From Zoogloea sp. (GTDB lineage Bacteria; Pseudomonadota; Gammaproteobacteria; Burkholderiales; Rhodocyclaceae), in assembly GCF_028689785.1 (NCBI RefSeq), contig NZ_JAQVCN010000001.1:186001-250000 (forward strand): a stretch of 64,000 bases of DNA, written 5' to 3'. The stretch's first letter is position 1, and every line of letters starts with the position of its first letter. The translations under genes and the position numbers were made by a program. The notes under the pieces were generated by a model. It was not told the DNA's origin and made no database searches. It saw only the letters and a list, made by a program, of their open reading frames with translations. Shown piece after piece: positions 56,416 to 64,000 of the stretch.

Positions 56416-56859
56416 CTACCAGTTGACGATGTCAGCAGCCTCGCCCGTACCGCCGGGCTGGCCGTCGCGGCCGAAGGAGTAGAGATCAAACTCCCCATGC
56501 TCACCCGGCTGCACATACTGGTAGGGCTTGCCCCACGGGTCATTGGGCAAGGCCTTCTTCAAATAGGGGCCAGCCCAGCGCGACGCATCCGCCGGCGCAG
56601 TCATCAAAGCCTGCAGGCCTTCCTCGGTGCTCGGGTAACGCCCCAGGTCGATGCGGTACTGGTCCAGCGCCTTCTCCAGGCCATCGATCTGCGCCCGCAC
56701 CGCCTTCACCTCCGACCGGCCGATGTGGGCGAAGAACTTAGGGCCAACATAGCCCGCCAGCAGGCCGATGATGCTCATCACCACCAGCAGCTCGAGAAGG
56801 GTGAAACCGCCCAGGCGGCAGCGCGCACGGGGAATGGAGGAAACACGGACAGTCGGCAT
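56416..56859 (-). CDS. GspG-like major pseudopilin
   Basis: First gene of the operon; 147 residues. Prepilin signal and helix LGGFTLLELLVVMSIIGLLAGYV, glutamate +5, then the GspG core with calcium-loop region (GRYPSTEEGLQALMTAPADASRWAGPYLKKALPNDPWGKPYQYVQPG). This is a close match to the classical major pseudopilin of type II secretion. It would form the piston that pushes substrate through the secretin. A promoter must lie between 56860 and 57113; a small hairpin CGTGAC...GTCACG occurs at about 56884-56901. Confidence 0.93.
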   Translation of the reverse strand: MPTVRVSSIPRARCRLGGFTLLELLVVMSIIGLLAGYVGPKFFAHIGRSEVKAVRAQIDGLEKALDQYRIDLGRYPSTEEGLQALMTAPADASRWAGPYLKKALPNDPWGKPYQYVQPGEHGEFDLYSFGRDGQPGGTGEAADIVNW

Positions 56860-57113
56860 GGTCGGCGCAGACTAGGGGAGCTTCGTGACAGGAGCGTCAC
56901 GGCTTGAAGTCATTGCGGTTTCAAGGCGGGGAAGCGGAGGCCCGCCCTGCCCTCGCGACGGGAACGGCAAGGCCACGGTGATCCATCTGCGCAGCCCGGG
57001 GCAGCACCATGATCAGGAGAGCGGGCTACACTCCAACTGGAGGCGGTATCACCGCCCGAGGATGGGGAGGTATATCTTCAGTGATACGCGGGGGGTTGAG
57101 GGGGGGGTGGGCC

Positions 57114-57425
57114 ATGAGCGTTGATGCGGCCGATGTGAGCCGATCTCTGGGGACAACTCTGAACAAGTACATCGAAGGAGAGGCGAGCTTCACTCAGCTT
57201 GAGACCGCCTTGGCTGCAAGCATCCGGGCAGTCCCAACCTGCCGAGATGTTTTCAATCAGCTCTACCACGTCGTTAGCCACTACGAGATCGACGCAGACC
57301 TGCGGACGGAGGATCCACAGTACCAATCGATCATGATAGGCAAGCTGCGCCAGATCGCGGTCAGTCTGGTCTCTGGTAGTCCGGACAGCCTCGGTCGATC
57401 AATAGCGGCCTTTTGGAAGAGCTAG
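57114..57425 (+). CDS. Small protein of unknown function
   Basis: Predicted product of 103 residues, soluble and helical (SLGTTLNKYIEGEASFTQLETALAASIRAVP, then VFNQLYHVVSHYEIDADLR). No family recognised. The ATG at 57114 follows a G-rich stretch that could serve as ribosome site. Codon usage and GC are lower than in the neighbouring secretion genes. It lies directly next to a relaxase fragment, so it may have arrived with mobile DNA. It may be part of a larger lost gene set. Confidence 0.55.
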   Translation: MSVDAADVSRSLGTTLNKYIEGEASFTQLETALAASIRAVPTCRDVFNQLYHVVSHYEIDADLRTEDPQYQSIMIGKLRQIAVSLVSGSPDSLGRSIAAFWKS

Positions 57426-57448
57426 GGAATATCTGGCTGAATCCCGCC

Positions 57449-57907
57449 ATGCGGACTCAGACCGCCTTGGACGGAGACCGTCGCCGCCGAAATCTGGGCG
57501 ACCTGGGCTTTGGCGGTGAGGTCAAGAACACGCCGCAACAGCGCGCCGATCTCCTCGCCGAGGAGAGGCTGGCCGAGCGGCGGGGACAGCGTGTGATCCT
57601 CGCCCGGAACCCGCTGGGCACGCTGCGCAATCGGGAACTGGCGCAAGCCGCCAAGGACATTGCCGCCGACACCGGACCGGAGCATCGGCCCGTCGCCGAC
57701 GGTCAGCGCATGGCCGGCGTCTACCGGCGTTCGGTCATGCTAGCCAGCGGGCGTTACGCCATGCTCGACGATGGCATAGGATTCAGCCTGGTGCCCTGGC
57801 GGCCGGTGATCGAACAACGGCTGGGGCAGCAGCTTGCGGCGACGGCGCGGGGCGGCGGCGTGTCATGGGAAATCGGGCGCTCCCGCAGGCCCGCGATCAT
57901 CACCTAG
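57449..57907 (+). pseudogene. C-terminal fragment of an ICE-type relaxase (DUF3363)
   Basis: About 152 residues corresponding to the end of VirD2-like relaxases of Tn4371-type integrative elements: GFGGEVKNTPQQRADLL, GPEHRPVADGQRMAGVYRRS, then SVMLASGRYAMLDDGIGFS and LVPWRPVIEQRLGQQLAAT near the C-terminus. The N-terminal catalytic domain with tyrosine/histidines is missing, so this is a remnant. It marks past insertion of conjugative DNA. Boundaries are approximate. Confidence 0.72.
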
Positions 57908-57922
57908 CAGGAGTTGGCCGCG

Positions 57923-58369
57923 TCAGCGCCGCGTACCGTCTGCTTTCTTGCCTGCACCGGGAGTTGTCACCCGGCCTTGCTTCAATCGGGCCGCCGCGGC
58001 CACCTTGACCAGGCGCAGGAACGTCGGGCATTGCGCATGGCTGGGCGCGGGGCATTCCGCGGCATGGCGCAGCCCTTCACTCATGGCCCGCAGACGTTTG
58101 ATCGTGGCGTCGATCTCATCGGCCTTGGCCATCAGCAGGTTCCTGTCGACCTGGGGTGCGCCAGCGGGCGATAGCATGGCGCCAATCTCGTCCAGCGAAA
58201 GGCCGCCTGCCTGCCCCAAAGCGATCAGCCCCAACTGGTCGAGCACGTCCGGCGCGAAATGCCGCCGCTCCCCCGTGCTTCGGGTCGCCGAGATCAGCCC
58301 CTTCTTCTCGTAGAACCGCAGCGTGGAGGCCGGAACACCGGTGCGCCGAACGACTTCTGAAATGTCCAT
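57923..58369 (-). CDS. MerR-family regulator
   Basis: Predicted product of 148 residues. The MerR N-terminal domain begins MDISEVVRRTGVPASTLRFYEKKGLI, then a dimer helix (LLMAKADEIDATIKRLRAMSEGLRHA). Two to three cysteines in CPAPSHAQCPTF might bind a metal or sense redox, but no classical metal-site arrangement is clear. The ATG at 58369 starts at the canonical position. It is divergent from a DUF2938 gene across a promoter with a 19-base spacer and a perfect palindrome, typical MerR target architecture. Confidence 0.88.
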   Translation of the reverse strand: MDISEVVRRTGVPASTLRFYEKKGLISATRSTGERRHFAPDVLDQLGLIALGQAGGLSLDEIGAMLSPAGAPQVDRNLLMAKADEIDATIKRLRAMSEGLRHAAECPAPSHAQCPTFLRLVKVAAAARLKQGRVTTPGAGKKADGTRR

Positions 58370-58377
58370 GAACCCTC

Positions 58378-58408
58378 TTGACTTGAAGTTAACTTTAACT
58401 TCTATCCT
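58378..58408 (+). promoter_or_regulatory. MerR-type promoter/operator for the DUF2938 gene
   Basis: -35 TTGACT (58378-58383) and -10 TATCCT (58403-58408) are separated by 19 bases. The spacer carries the palindrome GAAGTTAA-CT-TTAACTTC. The over-long spacer with a central dyad is the hallmark of MerR-activated promoters. Confidence 0.85.
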
Positions 58409-58447
58409 GCCACTGAATTCGGTTTTCGGCAACGGCAAGGAGCAGAC

Positions 58448-58942
58448 ATGGCGACGGTGGAGGAGATGGCAAGGGTGGTGCTGATTGGCGTCGGGGCGAC
58501 CCTGGTGATGGACCTGTGGACAGCACTCCTGAAGGCGCTGGGTGCCTCCACGCTGAACTACGCGCTCGTCGGCCGCTGGGCCGGTCATCTGCTGCATGGA
58601 CAACTGGCGCACGCGAGCATCGGCAAGGCGGTGCCCATCCGCGGTGAGCTTCCGCTGGGATGGGCTATTCACTACGGCGTTGGCATCGCATTCGCCGTGC
58701 TGCTGGTGCTCCTTTGCGGAACCGGCTGGCTGCGCGATCCGACCTGGGAAGGGGCTGTGGTCGTGGGCATGGCAACGGTCGTGTTCCCCCTGCTCGTGAT
58801 GCAGCCCGCCATGGGTGCCGGGATCGCCGGATCGCGCACACCCACGCCATTCAAGAACGGCCTGCGCAGCTTGGCAACACACGCGGTCTTCGGGTCCGGC
58901 CTCTATCTTTCAGCGGCCGTGCTGAAGCGGATCTGGACCTGA
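58448..58942 (+). CDS. DUF2938-family membrane protein
   Basis: Predicted product of 164 residues with four hydrophobic segments (VVLIGVGATLVMDLWTALL; WAIHYGVGIAFAVLLVLL; AVVVGMATVVFPLLVMQPAMG; ATHAVFGSGLYLSAAVL). The pattern ATLVMDLW...GRW.GHL matches DUF2938 as I know it. Function unknown; expected to be induced through the divergent MerR regulator. A truncated MFS gene follows, as if a resistance-type operon lost its last member. Confidence 0.78.
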   Translation: MATVEEMARVVLIGVGATLVMDLWTALLKALGASTLNYALVGRWAGHLLHGQLAHASIGKAVPIRGELPLGWAIHYGVGIAFAVLLVLLCGTGWLRDPTWEGAVVVGMATVVFPLLVMQPAMGAGIAGSRTPTPFKNGLRSLATHAVFGSGLYLSAAVLKRIWT

Positions 58943-58987
58943 GAGATCGATCCAGTCCCCCAAGAACGAAACGAGGAACCGCACACC

Positions 58988-59115
58988 ATGACCATCAGAA
59001 GGCACACAACGTAGATACCACCGGCCGTCTATCTGCTTGCCCCAAGCCTGTTCGCAATGGGCAGCGCCGAGTTTCTGATGGGAGGCATCCTCCCCCTGCC
59101 CAATCCTGTCATCGG
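58988..59115 (+). pseudogene. N-terminal remnant of an MFS transporter
   Basis: Reading from ATG 58988: MTIRRHTT, stop TAG at 59012, then IPPAVYLLAPSLFAMGSAEF and LMGGILPL in the same frame. This closely resembles the first helix of AraJ/YdhP-type MFS exporters (…YLLALSLFAMGTAEF…). After GGILPL the homology ends. So one nonsense codon and a large deletion inactivated it. It lies 45 bases behind the DUF2938 gene; the frame then runs into the upstream region of the nuclease gene. Confidence 0.65.
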
Positions 59116-59293
59116 CGAGATCCGGGGGGACGGTACACGGAGCGTTGATAACGCCCCCCCGCCGCCGCCAATCTTTCAGCAAGCTTGCAGCAAACCCATC
59201 CGAACGGAGGAGTGGCGGCGGATTCCGCCCCACGAACGCTGTAGCACGACTTGCCTACAGTGCCGGGTCAGTTCACCATCCCGGAGCCCTCCC

Positions 59294-62200
59294 ATGCCCA
59301 CGCCCCATCGCCTCGCCGCGGCCCTTTGCACCGCCGGCTTCCTGTCTGCCAGCGGCCTCGCCAGTGCCGCATCGGACATCGTCATCAGCCAGATCTACGG
59401 GGGTGGGGGCAACGTCTATGGCGCCGACTACGTGGAGCTCTTCAACCGGAGCAGCAACCCGGTGGATGTGAGCGGCTGGTCGGTGCAGTACGCCAGTGCC
59501 ACGGGCACCGGCAACTTTGCCGGCAACGGGGTGGCGGCGCTCAGCGGTAGCCTGCAGCCGGGCCAGTACCTGCTGGTGCGGCTCGCCGCCACGGCCGGGG
59601 GCAGCGCCCTGCCGGCGGCTGATGCCACGGGCACCTCCAACCTGGCGCTGGCCAATGGCAAGGTGGTGCTGGCCAATGTGGCCACCGGCCTTGCCTGTAA
59701 CGGCAGCAGCACGCCCTGCACCCCGGCCCAGAGCGCCCAGATCGTCGATCTGGTGGGCTACGGCACGGCCAACTTCAAGGAAGGCAGCGGCACCGCCCCG
59801 GCGGCCAGCGCCACCACGGCCCTGTTCCGGGCTGCGGCCGGCTGTACCGACACCGACAACAATGGCGCCGACTTCAGTACCGGCGCGCCGGCCCCCCGCA
59901 ACAGCGCCAGCCCCCTCAACCAGTGTGCCGGCGCCCCGGTGAATGCCCCCATCGTCCCCGCCTGCAGCCCCCTGAACATCCAGCAAGGCCAGGCCGGCAG
60001 CGTGACCCTGACGGCCAGTGACCTGGACAGCCTGGTGACCGGCGCCAGCATCGACAGCGCCCCGGTGGCCGGCATCAGCCTCGGCCCGGTGACGCCCTCG
60101 GCCGCCGACGGCGCCGCCGCCAGCGTCAGCCTGCAGGCCAGCGCCGCGGTCAGCCCCGGCACCTACCCGGTGCGCGTGCTATTCACCAACAACGAGGCCC
60201 AGAGCGCCAGCTGCACGGTGGACGTGAGCGTCAGCGCCGAGGCGGCCACCATTTCCATCCCCGAAATCCAGGGCAGCGGCAACACCAGCCCGCGGGTGGG
60301 CGAGACCCTCACCACCAGCGGCGTGGTCACCGCCATCTTCCCGGGCCTCAAGGGCTTCTACCTGCAGGACCCCACCGGCGACGGCAACCCGGCCACCTCC
60401 GACGGCCTCTTCGTGTATGTGAACAACGCCACCATGCCGGCCGGCGTGGCCGTGGGCAACCGCATCTCAGTGAAGGGCACGGTGGCTGAATTCAGCGGCC
60501 TCACCGAGCTCACCAACCCCAGCGCCGTCACGGTGCTGGGCACGGGCGAGAGCGTCGCCCCCACCGACGTGAGCCTGCCGGAGAGCGTCAATGGCGAGCT
60601 GGAGCGCTACGAGGGCATGCTGGTGCGCATCGTCAGCCCCATGACCGTGGCCCAGAACTACTTCCTCGGCCGCTTCGGTCAGCTCACCCTGTCGGCGGGC
60701 GGGCGCATCGAGAAAGCCACCAACCGCTTCCCCGCCGGCTCGGCCGAAGCCATTGCCCTCAACGACGAGAACCAGCGCCGCCTGCTGGTGCTGGACGACG
60801 GCAGCACCCTGCAGAACCCCAGCCCGACCCCCTACATCGGCAGCGGCAACACCGTGCGCGCCGGCGACACGGTGGTGGGCAATCTGGTGGGCGTGCTCGA
60901 CCAGGGCCCCATCAACACCAGCAGCCCGGCCACCCTCGACTACCGCCTGCACCCCACCGAAACCCCGGCCTTCACGCGCACCAACCCGCGTACCCCGGCC
61001 CCGGCGGCGGTGGGCGGCAACGTCAAGGTGGCGAGCTTCAACGTACTCAACTACTTCAACGGTAATGGCAGCGGCGGGGGCTTCCCCACCAGCCGCGGCG
61101 CCAGCTCGGTGGCCGAGTTCGAACGCCAACGCGCCAAGATCATCGGCGCCCTGCGCGCCCTCGACGCCGACGTGGTCGGCCTGATGGAGATCGAGAACGA
61201 CGGCAACGGCGCCCAGAGCGCCATCCAGGACTTGGTCAATGGCCTCAACGCCGCCATGGGCGCCGGCACCTATGCCGTGGTGCCCGACCCGGCCAACGGC
61301 ACCGGCAGCGACGAGATCAAGGTGGCCCTGATCTACAAGCCGGCCAGGGTCAGCCGCGTGGGTGCATCCGTGTCCGACCCGGCCGCCATCAACAACCGCC
61401 CGCCCCTGGCCCAAACCTTCGCCGCCCTCAACGGCGAGAAGTTCTCGGTGGTGGTCAATCACTTCAAGTCCAAGAGCTGCAGCGACGCCGCCGGCGCCGA
61501 CCTGGACCAGGGCGACGGCCAGGGCTGCTACAACCCCCGCCGTATCGACCAGGCCCGCCAGCTGCTGGCCTTCATCGGCCAGGTGCGCAGCGCGGCGGGT
61601 GACGACGACGTGGTGGTGATCGGCGATCTCAATTCCTACGGCAAGGAAGACCCCATCGCCCAGCTCACCCAGGCCGGCTTCATCGACCAGCTCGCCGCCC
61701 GGGAGGCCAGCCCCTACTCCTACGTCTTCGACAGCGAGACCGGCTACCTGGACCACGCCCTGACCAGCGCCAGCCTCAACAGCCAGCTGGCCGGCGTGGG
61801 CCACTGGCACATCAACGCCGACGAGCCCTCCTTCATCGACTACAACGTGGAGTTCAAGCAGCCCGCCTGCGCCACCTGCGAGCCGGATCTTTACTCCGCC
61901 ACACCCTACCGCTCTTCCGACCACGACCCGGTGATCGTCGGCCTGCAATTGGTGCGCAAGCTCGAAGGCACGGGCGGCCGTGACACCCTCACCGGCACCC
62001 CCGGCGACGACGTGATCGCCGGCGGCGACGGCGCAGACACCCTCACCGGCGGCGCCGGTGCCGACACCTTCGTCTATCGCAACCTGCGCGAAGCCGGCGA
62101 CACCATCACCGACTTCGTGCCCGGCACCGACCGCCTGCACCTGGGCGCCCTGCTGGCCAGCCTCGGCTACACCGGCACCCAGCCCCTCGCCGACGGCTAC

Positions 62201-62350
62201 CTCAAGCTGGTCAGCACCGCCGCCGGCACCAGCGTGCAGATCGACGCCGACGGCACCGCCGGCAGCGCCACGGCCCGCCCCCTCGTACTGCTGAAGGGCG
62301 TAGCGGCCAGCCAGGTCGACGCCAGCCGCGACATCATCGTCGCCCCCTGA
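59294..62350 (+). CDS. Large secreted ExeM/NucH-type nuclease with LTD and RTX-like parts
   Basis: Predicted product of 1018 residues. Sec signal peptide (ALCTAGFLSASGLASA); lamin-tail-like domain (~25-160: ISQIYGGGGNVYGADYVELF); Ig-like and OB-like middle (~215-560); then an endonuclease/exonuclease/phosphatase domain (~570-890: ASFNVLNYF, VGLMEIENDGNG, VVVNHFKSKSC, VVVIGDLNSYG, SSDHDPVIV). At the end a single hemolysin-type repeat region (GDDVIAGGDGADTLTGGAG) and a C-terminal signal-like segment. Related proteins such as ExeM degrade extracellular DNA in biofilms. The ATG at 59294 starts the signal peptide; the open frame upstream belongs to the MFS remnant. Confidence 0.9.
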   Translation: MPTPHRLAAALCTAGFLSASGLASAASDIVISQIYGGGGNVYGADYVELFNRSSNPVDVSGWSVQYASATGTGNFAGNGVAALSGSLQPGQYLLVRLAATAGGSALPAADATGTSNLALANGKVVLANVATGLACNGSSTPCTPAQSAQIVDLVGYGTANFKEGSGTAPAASATTALFRAAAGCTDTDNNGADFSTGAPAPRNSASPLNQCAGAPVNAPIVPACSPLNIQQGQAGSVTLTASDLDSLVTGASIDSAPVAGISLGPVTPSAADGAAASVSLQASAAVSPGTYPVRVLFTNNEAQSASCTVDVSVSAEAATISIPEIQGSGNTSPRVGETLTTSGVVTAIFPGLKGFYLQDPTGDGNPATSDGLFVYVNNATMPAGVAVGNRISVKGTVAEFSGLTELTNPSAVTVLGTGESVAPTDVSLPESVNGELERYEGMLVRIVSPMTVAQNYFLGRFGQLTLSAGGRIEKATNRFPAGSAEAIALNDENQRRLLVLDDGSTLQNPSPTPYIGSGNTVRAGDTVVGNLVGVLDQGPINTSSPATLDYRLHPTETPAFTRTNPRTPAPAAVGGNVKVASFNVLNYFNGNGSGGGFPTSRGASSVAEFERQRAKIIGALRALDADVVGLMEIENDGNGAQSAIQDLVNGLNAAMGAGTYAVVPDPANGTGSDEIKVALIYKPARVSRVGASVSDPAAINNRPPLAQTFAALNGEKFSVVVNHFKSKSCSDAAGADLDQGDGQGCYNPRRIDQARQLLAFIGQVRSAAGDDDVVVIGDLNSYGKEDPIAQLTQAGFIDQLAAREASPYSYVFDSETGYLDHALTSASLNSQLAGVGHWHINADEPSFIDYNVEFKQPACATCEPDLYSATPYRSSDHDPVIVGLQLVRKLEGTGGRDTLTGTPGDDVIAGGDGADTLTGGAGADTFVYRNLREAGDTITDFVPGTDRLHLGALLASLGYTGTQPLADGYLKLVSTAAGTSVQIDADGTAGSATARPLVLLKGVAASQVDASRDIIVAP

Positions 62351-62374
62351 CCCCCGAACATCCAAGGACACACC

Positions 62375-63076
62375 ATGAAGCGCATGCACGCCCTCTCCAC
62401 CGCCCTGCTGCTGGGCGCCCTCATCGCCAACCCCGCGGCGGCAGCCGTGGTCAATGGCGACTTCGCCGCCGGCCTCACGGGCTGGGACAGCCTCGGCGAC
62501 GTCGCCGTATCGGCCGGCGCGGCCCGCCTCAGCACCGCCTCCCTCGACGTGGATGACTTCCCCGCCGCGGCCGGCGCCTTCAACCTCTCCGGCAACGCCG
62601 CCGCCCCCGTCGGCCAGCCCGGCGGCGTCGAAGAGTTTGCCGGCCTGCCCCTCGGGCAGCTGGACCCGGACCCGCTGAACGGCAGCTGGGCCTTCGAGGG
62701 CTCGGCCCTGCGCCAGACCCTGACCGTCCAGGCCGGTGACACCCTGAGCTTCGACTGGGGCCTGGGCTCCAACGAAGACCCCCTCATCGGCATGAACGAC
62801 TACGCCTTCGTGGTCATCGGCGGCGTGCTCACCGTGCTCGACGACATCTTCACCGGCCTCGGCAGCGGCCGCTTCACCCACAGCTTCGCTACCGCCGGCA
62901 GCGTGGATCTGGTGTTCGGCGTAGTCGACGTAGGCGACTACGTGGGCAGCTCCTGGTTGTCCATCGACAACGCGCAGCTCACCACCGCCCCCACCACCGT
63001 GCCCGAACCCGGCTCCCTGGCCCTCGGCCTCGCCGGCATCGGCCTGCTGGCCCGCCGCCTGCGCCGCCAGGGCTGA
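62375..63076 (+). CDS. PEP-CTERM surface protein
   Basis: Predicted product of 233 residues. A signal peptide (ALSTALLLGALIANPAAAA) is followed by a beta-sandwich domain (VVNGDFAAGLTGWDSLGDV; WAFEGSALRQTLTVQAGDTLSFDWG), resembling carbohydrate-binding-like modules common in exosortase substrates. The tail VPEPGSLALGLAGIGLLARRLRRQG is a full PEP-CTERM sorting signal. It starts 24 bases behind the nuclease gene, so the two likely form an operon. The last codons and stop are included in a ~130-base tandem repeat unit. Confidence 0.85.
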   Translation: MKRMHALSTALLLGALIANPAAAAVVNGDFAAGLTGWDSLGDVAVSAGAARLSTASLDVDDFPAAAGAFNLSGNAAAPVGQPGGVEEFAGLPLGQLDPDPLNGSWAFEGSALRQTLTVQAGDTLSFDWGLGSNEDPLIGMNDYAFVVIGGVLTVLDDIFTGLGSGRFTHSFATAGSVDLVFGVVDVGDYVGSSWLSIDNAQLTTAPTTVPEPGSLALGLAGIGLLARRLRRQG

Positions 63077-63090
63077 AAGGGCCCGCTCTT

Positions 63091-63177
63091 GTGGGATCGA
63101 ATTCATCCGACCCCGGACTCCCGATCAACGGCTTGCCTGTGATTCAACCCGCGGAGGTCGAATGAATTCGACCCCAC
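63091..63177. repeat. Composite palindromic repeat, subtype B, tandem copy 1
   Basis: Outer hairpins GTGGGATCGAATTCATCCGACC and, inverted, GGTCGAATGAATTCGACC...CCCAC, with linker GATCAACGGCTTGCCTGTGATT. 87 bases; inverted paired units as in a BIME. It begins 14 bases behind the PEP-CTERM gene stop. Confidence 0.88.
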
Positions 63178-63220
63178 AGGGTGCGGCCACGCCTGATATG
63201 GGCTGAAAGGGCGCACTTTT

Positions 63221-63307
63221 GTGGGGTCGAATTCATTCGACCGCGGACTCCCGGTCACCGGCCTGCCTGAGATTGAAGGTGAAGAGGTCGAATGAATTTG
63301 ACCCCAC
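63221..63307. repeat. Composite palindromic repeat, subtype B, tandem copy 2
   Basis: GTGGGGTCGAATTCATTCGACC and its inverted partner GGTCGAATGAATTTGACCCCAC; linker GGTCACCGGCCTGCCTGAGATT. Also 87 bases, exactly 130 bases downstream of copy 1. The flank GGGCTGAAAGGGC before each copy is repeated too, so a ~130-base unit including the PEP-CTERM gene stop was duplicated in tandem. Confidence 0.88.
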
Positions 63308-63392
63308 AAGGGCTGCCAGGCCGCCGGCCTGACATACCCCTGTCACCCGTCGGGCTCACCCTGTTTGTCCAGACCTTCCCCGGAGCCGCAGC

Positions 63393-64000
63393 ATGACGGA
63401 AAAGGCACGCATCATCGACGCCCTCGGGGAGCCCCGCCTGCTGCTCCCGGCCCTGCTGGCCGAGGCCCTGGCCGCCAACGACCGGGTCAAGTTCTACTTC
63501 AGCCTGCTCCAGGCAGCCCAGCTCCACGCCACCCACCCGGGCCATCCTCAGCCCTCCCTGTCCGCCGAGCGTGGCGCTGCGGGGATTGATGACGACGACC
63601 TGGACGCCTTGCCCGGCCTCAGCGAACTGATCGAGGACGGTCTCTACCGGATCCCCGGCGCGGAGAAGCTGTGCGCAGCCATTGCCACCGACCTCGACAC
63701 CCTGCTCGCCCCGCTCCGCTCCGGCGGTGACGACGCCGCCGCCGCTCTCGCAGCCCGTCTCTCGGCACTTCACGGGCAGGCCTGGTGCGCCAGCCAGGAC
63801 AGCCTCTCCCGCACGCAGATCAACCGGCTCGTCTCGGGTGACCGGGACGCCGGCGACAGCGCCCACCTGCTGGTGATGGATGCCCACAAGGCCCTGCTGC
63901 GCCTGCAGGCACAGATCGCCGCGGAAGACATCGACGGCGCCGCCGCCTACGAGATCGGCTACGTCGACCGGCCGCTGATTGCCGCCTTCATGCGCGGGGT
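63393..64000 (+). CDS. Unknown protein, 3' end outside window
   Basis: At least 202 residues, open to the window edge. Mostly helical and charged: ARIIDALGEPRLLLPALLAE, then RVKFYFSLLQAAQLHATHPG, GIDDDDLDALPGLSELIEDG and QINRLVSGDRDAGDSAHLLV. No signal peptide. I do not recognise the family with confidence. ATG at 63393 is preceded by CGGAGCC. It follows the tandem repeats on the same strand as the PEP-CTERM operon. Confidence 0.55.
   Translation, partial: MTEKARIIDALGEPRLLLPALLAEALAANDRVKFYFSLLQAAQLHATHPGHPQPSLSAERGAAGIDDDDLDALPGLSELIEDGLYRIPGAEKLCAAIATDLDTLLAPLRSGGDDAAAALAARLSALHGQAWCASQDSLSRTQINRLVSGDRDAGDSAHLLVMDAHKALLRLQAQIAAEDIDGAAAYEIGYVDRPLIAAFMRG

Noticed and set aside
57413..57448. 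Start codon at 57413 as a genuine start for the DUF3363 protein
   Set aside because: It overlaps the end of the preceding small gene and the first 12 residues have no match to the relaxase; the fragment is better seen as a decayed gene.

Overview
The window is a GC-rich chromosomal segment, probably from a betaproteobacterium near the Rhodocyclales (Azospira/Thauera/Zoogloea-like). This placement is an inference. It rests on the housekeeping genes (mutL with a Neisseria-type endonuclease motif, prfB with its programmed frameshift, lysS, purT), two proteins with PEP-CTERM sorting tails, an H-NS-family protein, and abundant c-di-GMP and envelope genes. I see no rRNA, tRNA, CRISPR array or intact insertion sequence.

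Layout. 1-2.6 kb: a LysR regulator cut by the window edge, divergent from a TauE/SafE exporter, then a lysozyme inhibitor (Ivy) and a small lipoprotein. 2.7-11.9 kb (minus strand): a four-gene RND efflux operon (membrane fusion protein, two permeases, outer-membrane factor) of the MdtABC/MuxABC type, carrying two copies of a palindromic repeat. 12.1-18 kb: a GAF-GGDEF cyclase, a PepSY/TonB-receptor iron-uptake pair and a PEP-CTERM surface protein. 18.2-23 kb: a 2H phosphoesterase, a thioredoxin/CcdA pair, a MarR-EamA divergon with visible operators, and purT. 23.1-27.1 kb (minus strand): a DUF6502-DUF5666-DUF5666 operon closed by an intrinsic terminator. 27.2-36.1 kb (plus strand): a secreted subtilase, mutL, a family-39-type glycosyltransferase, two rRNA pseudouridine synthases, a secreted protein and prfB. 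36.1-43.4 kb: a block lying between prfB and lysS. It holds a membrane-anchored unknown, a three-gene SMC/condensin-like operon (MukF/JetA-, MukE/JetB- and MukB/JetC-like) with no JetD nuclease, and a GGDEF protein. 43.5-47.1 kb: lysS, an elongated H-NS-like protein and a DnaQ/GIY-YIG nuclease. 47.1-56.9 kb (minus strand): a complete type II secretion/type IV pilus-like operon matching what I remember as 'predicted secretion system X', ending in a LuxR regulator that resembles EpsA. 57-59.3 kb: a small scar of mobile and resistance-type DNA (relaxase fragment, MerR/DUF2938 pair, MFS fragment). 59.3-64 kb: a large secreted ExeM-type nuclease, a second PEP-CTERM protein, a tandem repeat pair, and the start of an unknown gene.

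The main points of interest are the compact orphan condensin operon; the secretion-system-X operon; and one family of about 85-base composite palindromic repeats with two stem subtypes. These subtypes have compensatory stem changes, the same TTCA loop and the same linker, and copies lie inside the ends of three protein-coding genes.
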